Positions 1-5,174 of a DNA stretch of 7,804 nt are shown in pieces. Made by a program: the position numbers and the translations under genes. The notes below the pieces were generated by a model. That model had not been told where the DNA came from. It ran no database searches and saw nothing but the letters and a program-made list of their open reading frames with translations. Every line of letters starts with the position of its first letter. Position 1 is the stretch's first letter. The stretch comes from Archaeoglobaceae archaeon (GTDB lineage: Archaea > Halobacteriota > Archaeoglobi > Archaeoglobales > Archaeoglobaceae): positions 1 through 7,804 of the forward strand of contig JAMOMT010000146.1 of the NCBI GenBank assembly GCA_027066965.1, given 5' to 3'.

Positions 1-98
1 AGGTTGCAGATCGATTTTATGTGCAAGTTCTATTAAAGTTGATAGATACATATAGTGTTAGAATAAAAATGGAGATGGAGTGAAATTGTTCAATAGAT

Positions 99-117
99 TG
101 AATTCGGCGTAAATTCA
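99..117. promoter_or_regulatory. Inverted repeat TGAATT-N7-AATTCA
   Basis: Perfect 6-bp arms flank the spacer CGGCGTA. The same arms, with a 4-nt spacer CGTA, occur in the pps promoter at 3383-3398. The sequence resembles an operator half-site pair, but no regulator is identified and the role is inferred only from symmetry and recurrence. Confidence 0.3.
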
Positions 118-255
118 GAGAAAGAAAGCAGTGTACATGGGTGATAGACGGGAGACGGCAGGAAACTTCCCGGTTTCAGGTTGCATACCGTTAAATACTC
201 TCTGGAAAACGGGAGGTATTCCAAAATGGTGTGATGAAAGAGGGGGTCAGAAAAC

Positions 256-263
256 TATTTATA
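256..263 (+). promoter_or_regulatory. TATA-like box for CRISPR transcript
   Basis: TATTTATA lies about 25 bases before the first repeat at 288, where archaeal TATA boxes would place a transcription start for the pre-crRNA. An A-rich stretch just upstream could act as a BRE. This is inferred from sequence and spacing only. Confidence 0.4.
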
Positions 264-287
264 GAATCTGGAGGGTTTTTGGATAGG

Positions 288-475
288 GAAGCAGAGAAGA
301 GCCCCTGAAAATGGGGATTGAAAGCCGGCACCCCCTTGTCGAGCTTGACGACTTTGACACCCGAAGCAGAGAAGAGCCCCTGAAAATGGGGATTGAAAGA
401 CGGGGGTTTCGACACGCTCGTGGGGCTGGAGAAGCTCAAGAAACAGAGAAGAGCCCCTGAAAATGGGATTGCGAG
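288..475 (+). CRISPR. Mini CRISPR array: 3 repeats, 2 spacers
   Basis: Repeats lie at 288-324, 363-399 and 440-475. The first two are identical over 37 bases. The third has a G-to-A change near its start, loses one G from the GGGG run, and ends ATTGCGAG instead of ATTGAAAG, which is typical decay of the leader-distal repeat and sets the direction as +. The spacers are 325-362 (38 nt) and 400-439 (40 nt); they are unrelated to each other and GC-rich. Inside the repeat, CCCC and GGGG flank a 7-nt loop, and the last eight bases after the stem, ATTGAAAG, match the usual 8-nt 5' crRNA tag left by Cas6 in type I and III systems. No cas gene lies in this window, so any processing enzymes would be supplied in trans. 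The exact 5' edge of the repeat could be 288 or up to three bases later. Confidence 0.93.
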
Positions 476-478
476 ACG

Positions 479-538
479 CCAGAGAAGAACGACAAGAACC
501 AAAAGTTTAAAAGTTTCTAATTTTCAAAAGTAATAAAA
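479..538. terminator. AT-rich CRISPR trailer / bidirectional terminator region
   Basis: Beyond the last repeat, CCAGAGAAGA (479-488) repeats the start of the CRISPR repeat with one mismatch. A strongly AT-rich stretch follows, with AAAAGTTT twice in a row (501-516) and T-runs readable on both strands. Transcripts from the array (+) and from the small gene at 539-703 (-) would converge here, and archaeal termination commonly uses such T-tracts. The function is inferred. Confidence 0.35.
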
Positions 539-703
539 CTACCAGTAAAGCAAAACCAGATCGCTGAAGTTCACGTTGCTCAACCAAGGATATTCGCCTT
601 CAAGCTTTTTCACGCACACCTTAGGGTTTTCTCCTTTCTCCAAACAGGCCCTAAATGTGTTTGCCGCTCTCGTGCTCTCGTTGTCGGGAATTCCATGTTG
701 CAT
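539..703 (-). CDS. Small ORF, 54 aa; separate gene or frameshifted tail of the upstream gene
   Basis: An ATG at 703-701 opens 54 codons ending in TAG, giving a protein that begins MQHGIPDNESTRAANTF and ends SDLVLLYW. The composition looks protein-like: a polar, acidic and basic middle, two cysteines (C20, C30) and a hydrophobic aromatic C-terminus. The ribosome binding site is weak. The frame is open upstream of this ATG, through IIFYG, only as far as a TAA that lies about ten bases before the stop of the preceding minus-strand gene. One extra A in the AAAA run near 724-728 would fuse the two frames into a single protein of roughly 150 residues. It could therefore be an independent small gene or the tail of a broken one. 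No family is recognised. Confidence 0.4.
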   Translation of the reverse strand: MQHGIPDNESTRAANTFRACLEKGENPKVCVKKLEGEYPWLSNVNFSDLVLLYW

Positions 704-714
704 TCCATAAAAAA

Positions 715-993
715 TTATTCTGTTTTAAATGATTTGAGGAGCCTCACAGCCTCCAGTTTCGCCTCAAAATCGCTGAGCTTTCCCTTAACTTCCTCGGAAC
801 AAATACTCCTGCCGTTTGGGAGAGTCACCGTGATTTTCGTTGCGTTGTCCTCGTAACTAACCTTCACGACCAGTTCTTTCCCACTAAAGTTCAAGGAGTG
901 TGCTCGCTCCGAACTACGCGATTTAATTACGTACAACCCGCACAAACAAAGGACGGCGAGAAGTAAAATTAGAGAAATCAATGACTTTTTCAC
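715..993 (-). CDS. Short membrane-anchored or exported protein, unknown function
   Basis: Read from the GTG at 993 the product is 92 aa; a TTG at 1014 in the same frame would add seven residues. The GTG is preferred because it gives a classic N-terminus: two lysines, then about twenty hydrophobic residues (SLISLILLLAVLCLCGLYVI), with GGGGG about nine bases upstream. This is a signal anchor or signal peptide. The sequence LCLCG is not a clear lipobox. The remaining 65 residues are soluble and mixed alpha/beta (FSGKELVVKVSYED, ITVTLPNGRS), so the protein is probably a small domain outside the membrane. It follows pps on the same strand after about 80 bases with a T-tract between them, so it is probably transcribed separately. 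The C-terminus may be truncated by a frameshift (see the ORF at 539-703). No family is recognised. Confidence 0.6.
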   Translation of the reverse strand: MKKSLISLILLLAVLCLCGLYVIKSRSSERAHSLNFSGKELVVKVSYEDNATKITVTLPNGRSICSEEVKGKLSDFEAKLEAVRLLKSFKTE

Positions 994-1057
994 TCTGCTC
1001 TGCCCCCAACCCAACCTGATTCAAATAATCTAATCAGCCTAACTTATCAACAACCTC

Positions 1058-1075
1058 CAAATAAAAGTAAAAAAG
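1058..1075 (-). terminator. T-tract terminator after pps
   Basis: On the minus strand, ACTTTTTTACTTTTATTTGG runs directly after the pps stop codon. Two T-runs without a strong hairpin fit archaeal intrinsic termination. Inferred from composition and position. Confidence 0.45.
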
Positions 1076-3337
1076 TTAAAGCTTTCTCAACTTCTCCAGC
1101 ATTATCTTCTTCTCGACTCTCGCAACCGTCTCCCTGACTCTCTGCACGGCGTCTATGTTGGCAGAGACACTGTCTATTCCGAGCTCGACAAGCTTCGCAA
1201 CGACATGCGGGTAACTGCCTGCCTGTCCACAGATCGACGTTTTGACACCATTTTCCTTGCAGATCTTTATAACCCTCTCTATCAGCTTCATGACTGCCGG
1301 GTGAGTCTCGTCGTAGAGATAGGCAACATTCTCGTTGTTCCTGTCAACCGCTATCGTGTACTGAGTTAAATCGTTCGTTCCAAAGCTTATGAAGTCTATT
1401 CCCTCCTTTATTATGTCCTCGATAATTAGAGCTGCAGCCGGTGTTTCGACCATTATGCCGAACTCAATCTTATCGAGCGGAATTCCTTCCTCAATCGCTA
1501 TCCTCTTCGCCTCCCTAACCTCCTCGGGCCTCGTTATGAGTGGGAGCATGATTCCGATATTAGTGTAGCCCTCGTCTATCAGTTTCTTTATCGCCCTCAT
1601 CTCAGCTCTAAAGTGCTCCTGCTCCTTCAGGTCTCTCCTTATCCCCCTAAAACCGAGCATAGGGTTTGCCTCTACCGGCTCGTCCTCTCCGCCCTCCATC
1701 GTCCTGAACTCGTCCGTGGGAGCGTCGAGAGTCCTGATCCAGACGGGCTTGGGGTAGAACGCCTTGACGACCCTGAGCATACCCTTGTAGAGCTCCTCTA
1801 TGTACTCGTCAACCTCCCCGTCGTGGATGTACTTCATCGGGTGCTTTTTGAGACCGAGAACCATGTGTTCTATCCTGAAAAGCCCGACTCCATCAGCACC
1901 GGTGGCAGCAGCTTTCTCAGCGGCATCCGGGATGGATATGTTCACCTTCACCTCAGTTGCGGTTATGATTGGTGCTGCTGCCGTTACAACCTTCTCCTCC
2001 TCTTTCTTCTCCTTCTTTATCGCGCCCTTGTAAACAACACCCTTGTCGCCGTCAACCGTTACGAGCATCCCGTCTTTCAGGACTTTGGTTGCGTTTCCAG
2101 TCCCAACTACAGCAGGAACTCCGAGCTCTCTCGAAACTATCGCAGCGTGACAAGTCATGCCTCCCTCATCCGTAACAATGGCCGAGGCTCTCCTCATGGC
2201 CGGAACCATGTCCGGAGTCGTCATTGTCGTAACCAGGACGTCTCCTTCCTCAACTCTCCCAATCTCCTTCTCGCTGAGGATTATCTTTACCTTGCCAACA
2301 CCTATGCCCGGAGATGCGCCCAGACCCTTTACGAGAACCTCAGCTTCCTCCTCGCTCTCAACTTCCTCCTTCTCCTCCTTCTTGCCCTTTATCGTCGTTA
2401 TCGGCCTGGACTGGACGATGTAGATCTTGCCCTTCTCGATTGCCCACTCGATGTCCTGCGGTTTGCCGTAGTGCTCCTCTATGAGTTCGGCAAGTTCCGC
2501 AAGTTTGATTATCTCGTCATCACTCAGAACTCTCGCCTCAGCCTTCTCGGGCGGGAGGTCGATTACCTTCGTCTCGTCCCCCTCCCTCACTATCGCCTTC
2601 TCCTTCTTCGCCACTTGAACTTTGGTTATCTTCCTCGAAACTCTGTCGAACTCGTAGTGGTCAGGTGAGACCATGCCGCTGACTATCGCCTCTCCAAGCC
2701 CCCAGACAGCCTCTATTATTACAACGGGCTCTCCGGTGACGGGATGGGAGGAGAACATGACTCCAGACTTCTCGCTGTTGACCATCTTCTGCACGACCAC
2801 AGCTATGCTAACGTCCTCGTGCCTGAAGCCCTGTCTAACCCTGTAGTATATCGCTCTTGGGGTGTAAAGAGAGCTCCAGCATTTCCTCACGTACTCTACG
2901 ACTTTATCCTCGCCTTTTATGTTCAAGTAAGTCTCCTGCTGCCCGGCGAAGCTCGCGTCTGGCAGATCCTCTGCTGTTGCAGAGCTCCTAACAGCAACAT
3001 AAACTTCCTCACCTTCCTCCTCGCAGAGTTGCCTGTAGGCTTTCTTTATCTCCTCGATTATGTCTTCAGGTATTGGGGTTGACTCTATCAGCTCCCTGAC
3101 TTTCTGAGATGCTTTCATCAGCTCGTCCGTATCCTCGACGTCGAGCCCTTCAAGAATCGAGATTATTTTGTCTTTAATTCCTGTCCTCTCGATAAAATCG
3201 ATGAATGTTCTGCCATCAACGATAAAACCATTGGGCACGGGGATTTCGTTTCTGTAAAGCTCTCCAAGGTTTGCACCCTTACCGCCCACAATAGGAACGT
3301 CGTCCTTACCCACTTCGCTAAGCCATACCACGCCCAT
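1076..3337 (-). CDS. ppsA: Phosphoenolpyruvate synthase (pyruvate, water dikinase)
   Basis: This cytoplasmic enzyme makes PEP from pyruvate, ATP and water, releasing AMP and phosphate; it is the entry step of gluconeogenesis. The 753-aa product has the full family layout. The N-terminal ATP-binding domain (about 1-318) includes GGKGANLGEL near 18-27 and AVRSSATAEDLPDASFAGQQ near 115-134. The phosphohistidine swivel domain (about 338-437) has GGMTCHAAIVSRELGVPAVVG with the catalytic His at 397. The C-terminal PEP/pyruvate TIM barrel (about 457-745) has GLFRIEHM, NPMLGFRG, GIMVETPAA, FGTNDLTQYT and SICGQAG with the likely catalytic Cys at 703. Lys/Glu-rich linkers flank the swivel domain. The ATG at 3337 is preferred to the TTG one codon earlier because GGTGAT lies six bases upstream. 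The gene has its own promoter and stands alone in a minus-strand series. Confidence 0.96.
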   Translation of the reverse strand: MGVVWLSEVGKDDVPIVGGKGANLGELYRNEIPVPNGFIVDGRTFIDFIERTGIKDKIISILEGLDVEDTDELMKASQKVRELIESTPIPEDIIEEIKKAYRQLCEEEGEEVYVAVRSSATAEDLPDASFAGQQETYLNIKGEDKVVEYVRKCWSSLYTPRAIYYRVRQGFRHEDVSIAVVVQKMVNSEKSGVMFSSHPVTGEPVVIIEAVWGLGEAIVSGMVSPDHYEFDRVSRKITKVQVAKKEKAIVREGDETKVIDLPPEKAEARVLSDDEIIKLAELAELIEEHYGKPQDIEWAIEKGKIYIVQSRPITTIKGKKEEKEEVESEEEAEVLVKGLGASPGIGVGKVKIILSEKEIGRVEEGDVLVTTMTTPDMVPAMRRASAIVTDEGGMTCHAAIVSRELGVPAVVGTGNATKVLKDGMLVTVDGDKGVVYKGAIKKEKKEEEKVVTAAAPIITATEVKVNISIPDAAEKAAATGADGVGLFRIEHMVLGLKKHPMKYIHDGEVDEYIEELYKGMLRVVKAFYPKPVWIRTLDAPTDEFRTMEGGEDEPVEANPMLGFRGIRRDLKEQEHFRAEMRAIKKLIDEGYTNIGIMLPLITRPEEVREAKRIAIEEGIPLDKIEFGIMVETPAAALIIEDIIKEGIDFISFGTNDLTQYTIAVDRNNENVAYLYDETHPAVMKLIERVIKICKENGVKTSICGQAGSYPHVVAKLVELGIDSVSANIDAVQRVRETVARVEKKIMLEKLRKL

Positions 3338-3340
3338 CAA

Positions 3341-3346
3341 ATCACC
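3341..3346 (-). promoter_or_regulatory. Ribosome binding site of ppsA
   Basis: GGTGAT on the minus strand fits the archaeal 16S 3' end and sits a few bases before the ATG at 3337. Its spacing favours this ATG over the in-frame TTG at 3340. Confidence 0.55.
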
Positions 3347-3369
3347 AGATAATGATTATGCATGCGGCC

Positions 3370-3377
3370 TTAAAAAG
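3370..3377 (-). promoter_or_regulatory. TATA-like box of ppsA
   Basis: CTTTTTAA on the minus strand lies about 33 bases before the ATG, with an A-rich BRE-like stretch upstream. A start site about 25 bases downstream would leave a short leader that just includes the GGTGAT site. Inferred. Confidence 0.4.
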
Positions 3378-3382
3378 ATTTT

Positions 3383-3398
3383 TGAATTCGTAAATTCA
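3383..3398. promoter_or_regulatory. Dyad TGAATT-CGTA-AATTCA beside the ppsA TATA box
   Basis: This perfect 6-4-6 inverted repeat lies immediately upstream of the putative BRE/TATA element of ppsA (minus strand). A dimeric regulator bound here would sit next to TBP/TFB, so it could repress or activate gluconeogenic PEP synthesis. Nearly the same sequence, with three more spacer bases, occurs at 99-117. The regulator is unknown. Confidence 0.4.
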
Positions 3399-3483
3399 TT
3401 CAGGTAAATCTCCACGCAAAAACTTCCGATTGGCATTTCATTCGGATTCTACGCTACTATAGTATTTGGTTTGAAGATTATGA

Positions 3484-3499
3484 TAAATCGTTTAAAAAA
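3484..3499 (-). terminator. T-run after the metallo-beta-lactamase-fold gene
   Basis: On the minus strand, TTTTTTAAACGATTTA directly follows the TGA stop. A six-T run at this point fits archaeal termination and agrees with ppsA having its own promoter. Confidence 0.35.
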
Positions 3500-4282
3500 T
3501 CAAACTTCAAGCTCAAACCCAACACCAGCAAAGGCAAACTTCTCCCCGAGCTCCTTCGAAAGGATTGCCTCAGCTCTAAAGCCCGTGCAGTGGCAGGCTG
3601 CTACAAGCTCCACCTTATCTTTTAACCACCTCGCAACCTCTCTCACCTCGTCATCTTTCATCTCGACGAGATGCGTTCCCCCAACGATGTACTTCACTTC
3701 CTCCCCACAAACCTCCTCAGCGTAGTTCACAGTGTTCTTCAAGCCAGAATGACAGCATCCGAGAACGAGCAGCAAACCTCCCTTCGTTTTCACTACAAGA
3801 GATTGATCATCGAGAATTTTGTCATCCTCCCACACCCCATCTCTCTTTATCCTTCCTATTGCACAGTCTTTCTCAACTCTTGGGATCTCCCCCAGTGCAA
3901 TTACTCCCTTGGATACTTCTACTGGCTCTCTGTGCTCGACTACTTCGGCAAGGCTCTCTATCTCATCCCTCTGCCAAGGCATGCCTATTGGAGTGTCCTT
4001 GTACACCCTCGGTAACCACGCGTCTGGATGCAGAAAGACTTTCTTCCTCCCGTAAAGCTCGAGAAACTGCTGCAAACAGCCAGTGTGGTCGTAGTGGCCG
4101 TGGCTAATGACTACACAAGAGAAATCGTTCACGCCAAGAAGGCGGGAGTTGTGTATTGCTGCTGTATTCTGGCCCGTGTCGAAGAGGACGTCCCCAACGA
4201 GGGCTGAGAAGCCCCACTCTGCAAGCAACTTCTTAGGCCTTAAAGCTGCAACCGTGTTGTCTGCAAGAATTTTCACTTGCAT
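3500..4282 (-). CDS. Metallo-beta-lactamase-fold hydrolase, COG1237 / MJ0301-like
   Basis: The 260-aa protein starts at an ATG with AAAAGGA just upstream. Metal-binding motifs of the fold are clear: HGHYDH at 61-66, GCCHSG at 175-180 and GGTHL at 201-205, plus AACHCTGF near 229-235. The N-terminal order (DNT near 8-10, LLAEWGFSALV, LFDTGQ near 34-38, SHGHYDHTG) matches the family that includes MJ0301. MJ0301 is described as the enzyme joining a pterin to the ribofuranosyl-aminobenzene phosphate arm in tetrahydromethanopterin synthesis. Other family members have no proven substrate, so the precise reaction here is inferred. The enzyme is cytoplasmic, with no signal peptide. It is divergent from the thiamine-binding-like gene, sharing a 111-base promoter region, and lies 162 bases upstream of ppsA on the same strand. 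Confidence 0.85.
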   Translation of the reverse strand: MQVKILADNTVAALRPKKLLAEWGFSALVGDVLFDTGQNTAAIHNSRLLGVNDFSCVVISHGHYDHTGCLQQFLELYGRKKVFLHPDAWLPRVYKDTPIGMPWQRDEIESLAEVVEHREPVEVSKGVIALGEIPRVEKDCAIGRIKRDGVWEDDKILDDQSLVVKTKGGLLLVLGCCHSGLKNTVNYAEEVCGEEVKYIVGGTHLVEMKDDEVREVARWLKDKVELVAACHCTGFRAEAILSKELGEKFAFAGVGFELEV

Positions 4283-4364
4283 GGTCCTTTTCTCACTTCA
4301 GAGGTAATCAAGTTTTGCTTCTTTTCGGGTTTTTTAGTTGAGTCTAAATCAAATGACCAAAAAA

Positions 4365-4372
4365 CTATCTTA
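4365..4372 (+). promoter_or_regulatory. TATA-like box of the thiamine-binding-like gene
   Basis: CTATCTTA, preceded by an A-rich stretch that could be a BRE, is about 22-29 bases before the ATG at 4394. This spacing suggests a leaderless transcript, consistent with the lack of a clear ribosome binding site before that ATG. Confidence 0.4.
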
Positions 4373-4393
4373 ATCGCCACCGAACTCGAAAAC

Positions 4394-4690
4394 ATGATAG
4401 TTGAGATCTCAGTCGTCCCCATCGGCGTTGGAGAATCACTGAGCAGTTACGTCAGTGAAGTCATAAAGGCAATAAGGGACAAGAAGATAAAGTATCAACT
4501 TAACCCAATGGGTACGGTAATAGAGGTCGAGTCGTTCTCGGAGCTTGGAGAGTTACTTGATGAAGTTAACGAAAGGATGAAAAGTATGGGCGTTCCAAGA
4601 GTCTACGTGGTTATCAAGGCAGACTGGAGGAGAAAGGAGACGAGCATGGAGCACAAGGTAAAGTCTGTGGAGGAGAAGCTCAACCAGTGA
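4394..4690 (+). CDS. Thiamine-binding protein, MTH1187/YkoF family (DUF77, COG0011)
   Basis: The 98-aa product is the full usual length of the family when started at the ATG at 4394. Hallmarks are the N-terminal strand VEISVVPIG (3-11), SLSSYVSEVIK (15-25), the signature KYQLNPMGTVIE (33-44), RVYVVIKADWRRK (69-81), and SMEHKVKSVEEKL near the end. Family members form ferredoxin-like tetramers, and some bind thiamine or related pyrimidines; no reaction is established. An upstream in-frame ATG at 4277 exists, but that extension overlaps the divergent gene and its promoter, and its sequence (FCFFSGFLVES) is not family-like. The gene appears monocistronic and is followed by 153 non-coding bases. 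Confidence 0.9.
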   Translation: MIVEISVVPIGVGESLSSYVSEVIKAIRDKKIKYQLNPMGTVIEVESFSELGELLDEVNERMKSMGVPRVYVVIKADWRRKETSMEHKVKSVEEKLNQ

Positions 4691-4763
4691 AACCTCTGAA
4701 CGATGTATTACCTTTGCGTGATCAGCCACTTGTGTTAACTTTTACCATCGACTCAAGAATAAT

Positions 4764-4771
4764 CATAATAT
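4764..4771 (+). promoter_or_regulatory. Possible TATA box of the redoxin gene
   Basis: CATAATAT stands in the AT-rich part of the 4691-4843 gap. It would place a start near 4795, giving a leader of about 50 bases before the redoxin gene. This is weak evidence; TTAACTTTTA near 4735 is an alternative. Confidence 0.25.
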
Positions 4772-4843
4772 CCCCTACGTCTAAACATTCACAACTGGCT
4801 AAATCGTGCAGACCAAAGTGAAAAGAGGAACAAGGTGAGGAAA

Positions 4844-5110
4844 ATGGCCAAACTGATAGTCTTTCACATGGAAAGGTGCCCAAATTGCCCACTCGCAAAA
4901 AAGGTGGCGAAAAAAGTGGCTGACGAGCTAGGATTGGAGTACGAGGAGATCGACGTTGAGGAGGACATGATAACGGCCTTACAGTACAGTGTAGCCTCCA
5001 CTCCATCCATTGCCGTGGAGGACGGAAACAAATCTGAAGTGCTTTTCAGGAGCGAGGTGCCAGACGAGAACACTCTGAAAGAGGCTGTTAGACAGATGTT
5101 GGGCATTTGA
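4844..5110 (+). CDS. Small thioredoxin/glutaredoxin-fold protein, CPNC motif
   Basis: The 88-aa product has a redoxin fold in one domain: a first strand KLIVFHM, the active-site motif CPNC at 12-15 at the start of a helix, a second strand YEEIDV with acidic residues, and the cis-proline motif STPSIAV with Pro 54. It should be a cytoplasmic dithiol/disulfide reductant. The ATG at 4844 is preceded by GGTGAGG with good spacing; an in-frame GTG at 4835, preceded by AGAGGA, would add three residues. The next gene, 64 bases downstream on the same strand, is an NrdG2-like radical SAM activase. Redoxins beside such activases are plausible electron donors to class III ribonucleotide reductase or for cluster or cofactor chemistry; this partnership is inferred from position. 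Confidence 0.85.
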   Translation: MAKLIVFHMERCPNCPLAKKVAKKVADELGLEYEEIDVEEDMITALQYSVASTPSIAVEDGNKSEVLFRSEVPDENTLKEAVRQMLGI

Positions 5111-5131
5111 TATACCTGAAATTGTGTAAAA

Positions 5132-5139
5132 GTTAATAG
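5132..5139 (+). promoter_or_regulatory. Possible internal promoter before the activase gene
   Basis: GTTAATAG lies in an AT-rich 64-base gap, about 36-43 bases before the ATG at 5175. It could drive the activase separately from the redoxin. Co-transcription is equally possible. Confidence 0.25.
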
Positions 5140-5160
5140 TAAAGTTAAAATCAAAACATT

Positions 5161-5165
5161 AGGAG
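5161..5165 (+). promoter_or_regulatory. Ribosome binding site of the activase
   Basis: AGGAG, nine bases before the ATG at 5175, is a strong Shine-Dalgarno match and fixes the start codon. Confidence 0.6.
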
Positions 5166-5174
5166 AAGATAAAA

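Larger units (their letters stand above)
1..287 (+). other. AT-rich non-coding region, likely CRISPR leader
   Basis: No convincing gene is present on either strand; reading frames are short and interrupted. The region lies on the leader side of the CRISPR array, as judged by the repeat ending ATTGAAAG pointing right and by decay of the rightmost repeat. Visible elements are a dyad TGAATT-(7)-AATTCA at 99-117, a small hairpin GAAAC/GTTTC at 162-177, an imperfect stem-loop at 194-220, a repeat-like stretch at 221-240, and a TATA-like box at 256-263. A short open frame runs from the left edge to a stop at 34-36, but it is too short to call as the end of a gene. Confidence 0.5.

Noticed and set aside
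1..36. End of an upstream gene entering the window
   Set aside because: The frame reads only eleven codons to a stop and cannot be told from chance.
191..502. Minus-strand open frame of 103 codons
   Set aside because: It runs through the CRISPR repeats, and its repeated FNPHFQGLFSAS block is just the translated repeat.
715..730. Programmed -1 frameshift at TTTAAAACA
   Set aside because: In the gene's frame (TCA TTT AAA ACA) it does not form the canonical X XXY YYZ slippery heptamer, so an indel or separate gene is more likely.
1613..2668. Long plus-strand open frame of 351 codons
   Set aside because: It lies antisense within ppsA; its Leu/Arg-rich product has no family features and mirrors the codon pattern of the true gene.
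4277..4393. Longer start for the thiamine-binding-like gene
   Set aside because: The extension crosses the divergent promoter and does not fit the family, whose members start at about the VEISVVPIG strand.
4672..4683. 12-base match GGAGAAGCTCAA between spacer 2 and the end of the thiamine-binding-like gene
   Set aside because: Too short for a protospacer; it encodes a common Glu-Lys-Leu run and is likely chance.
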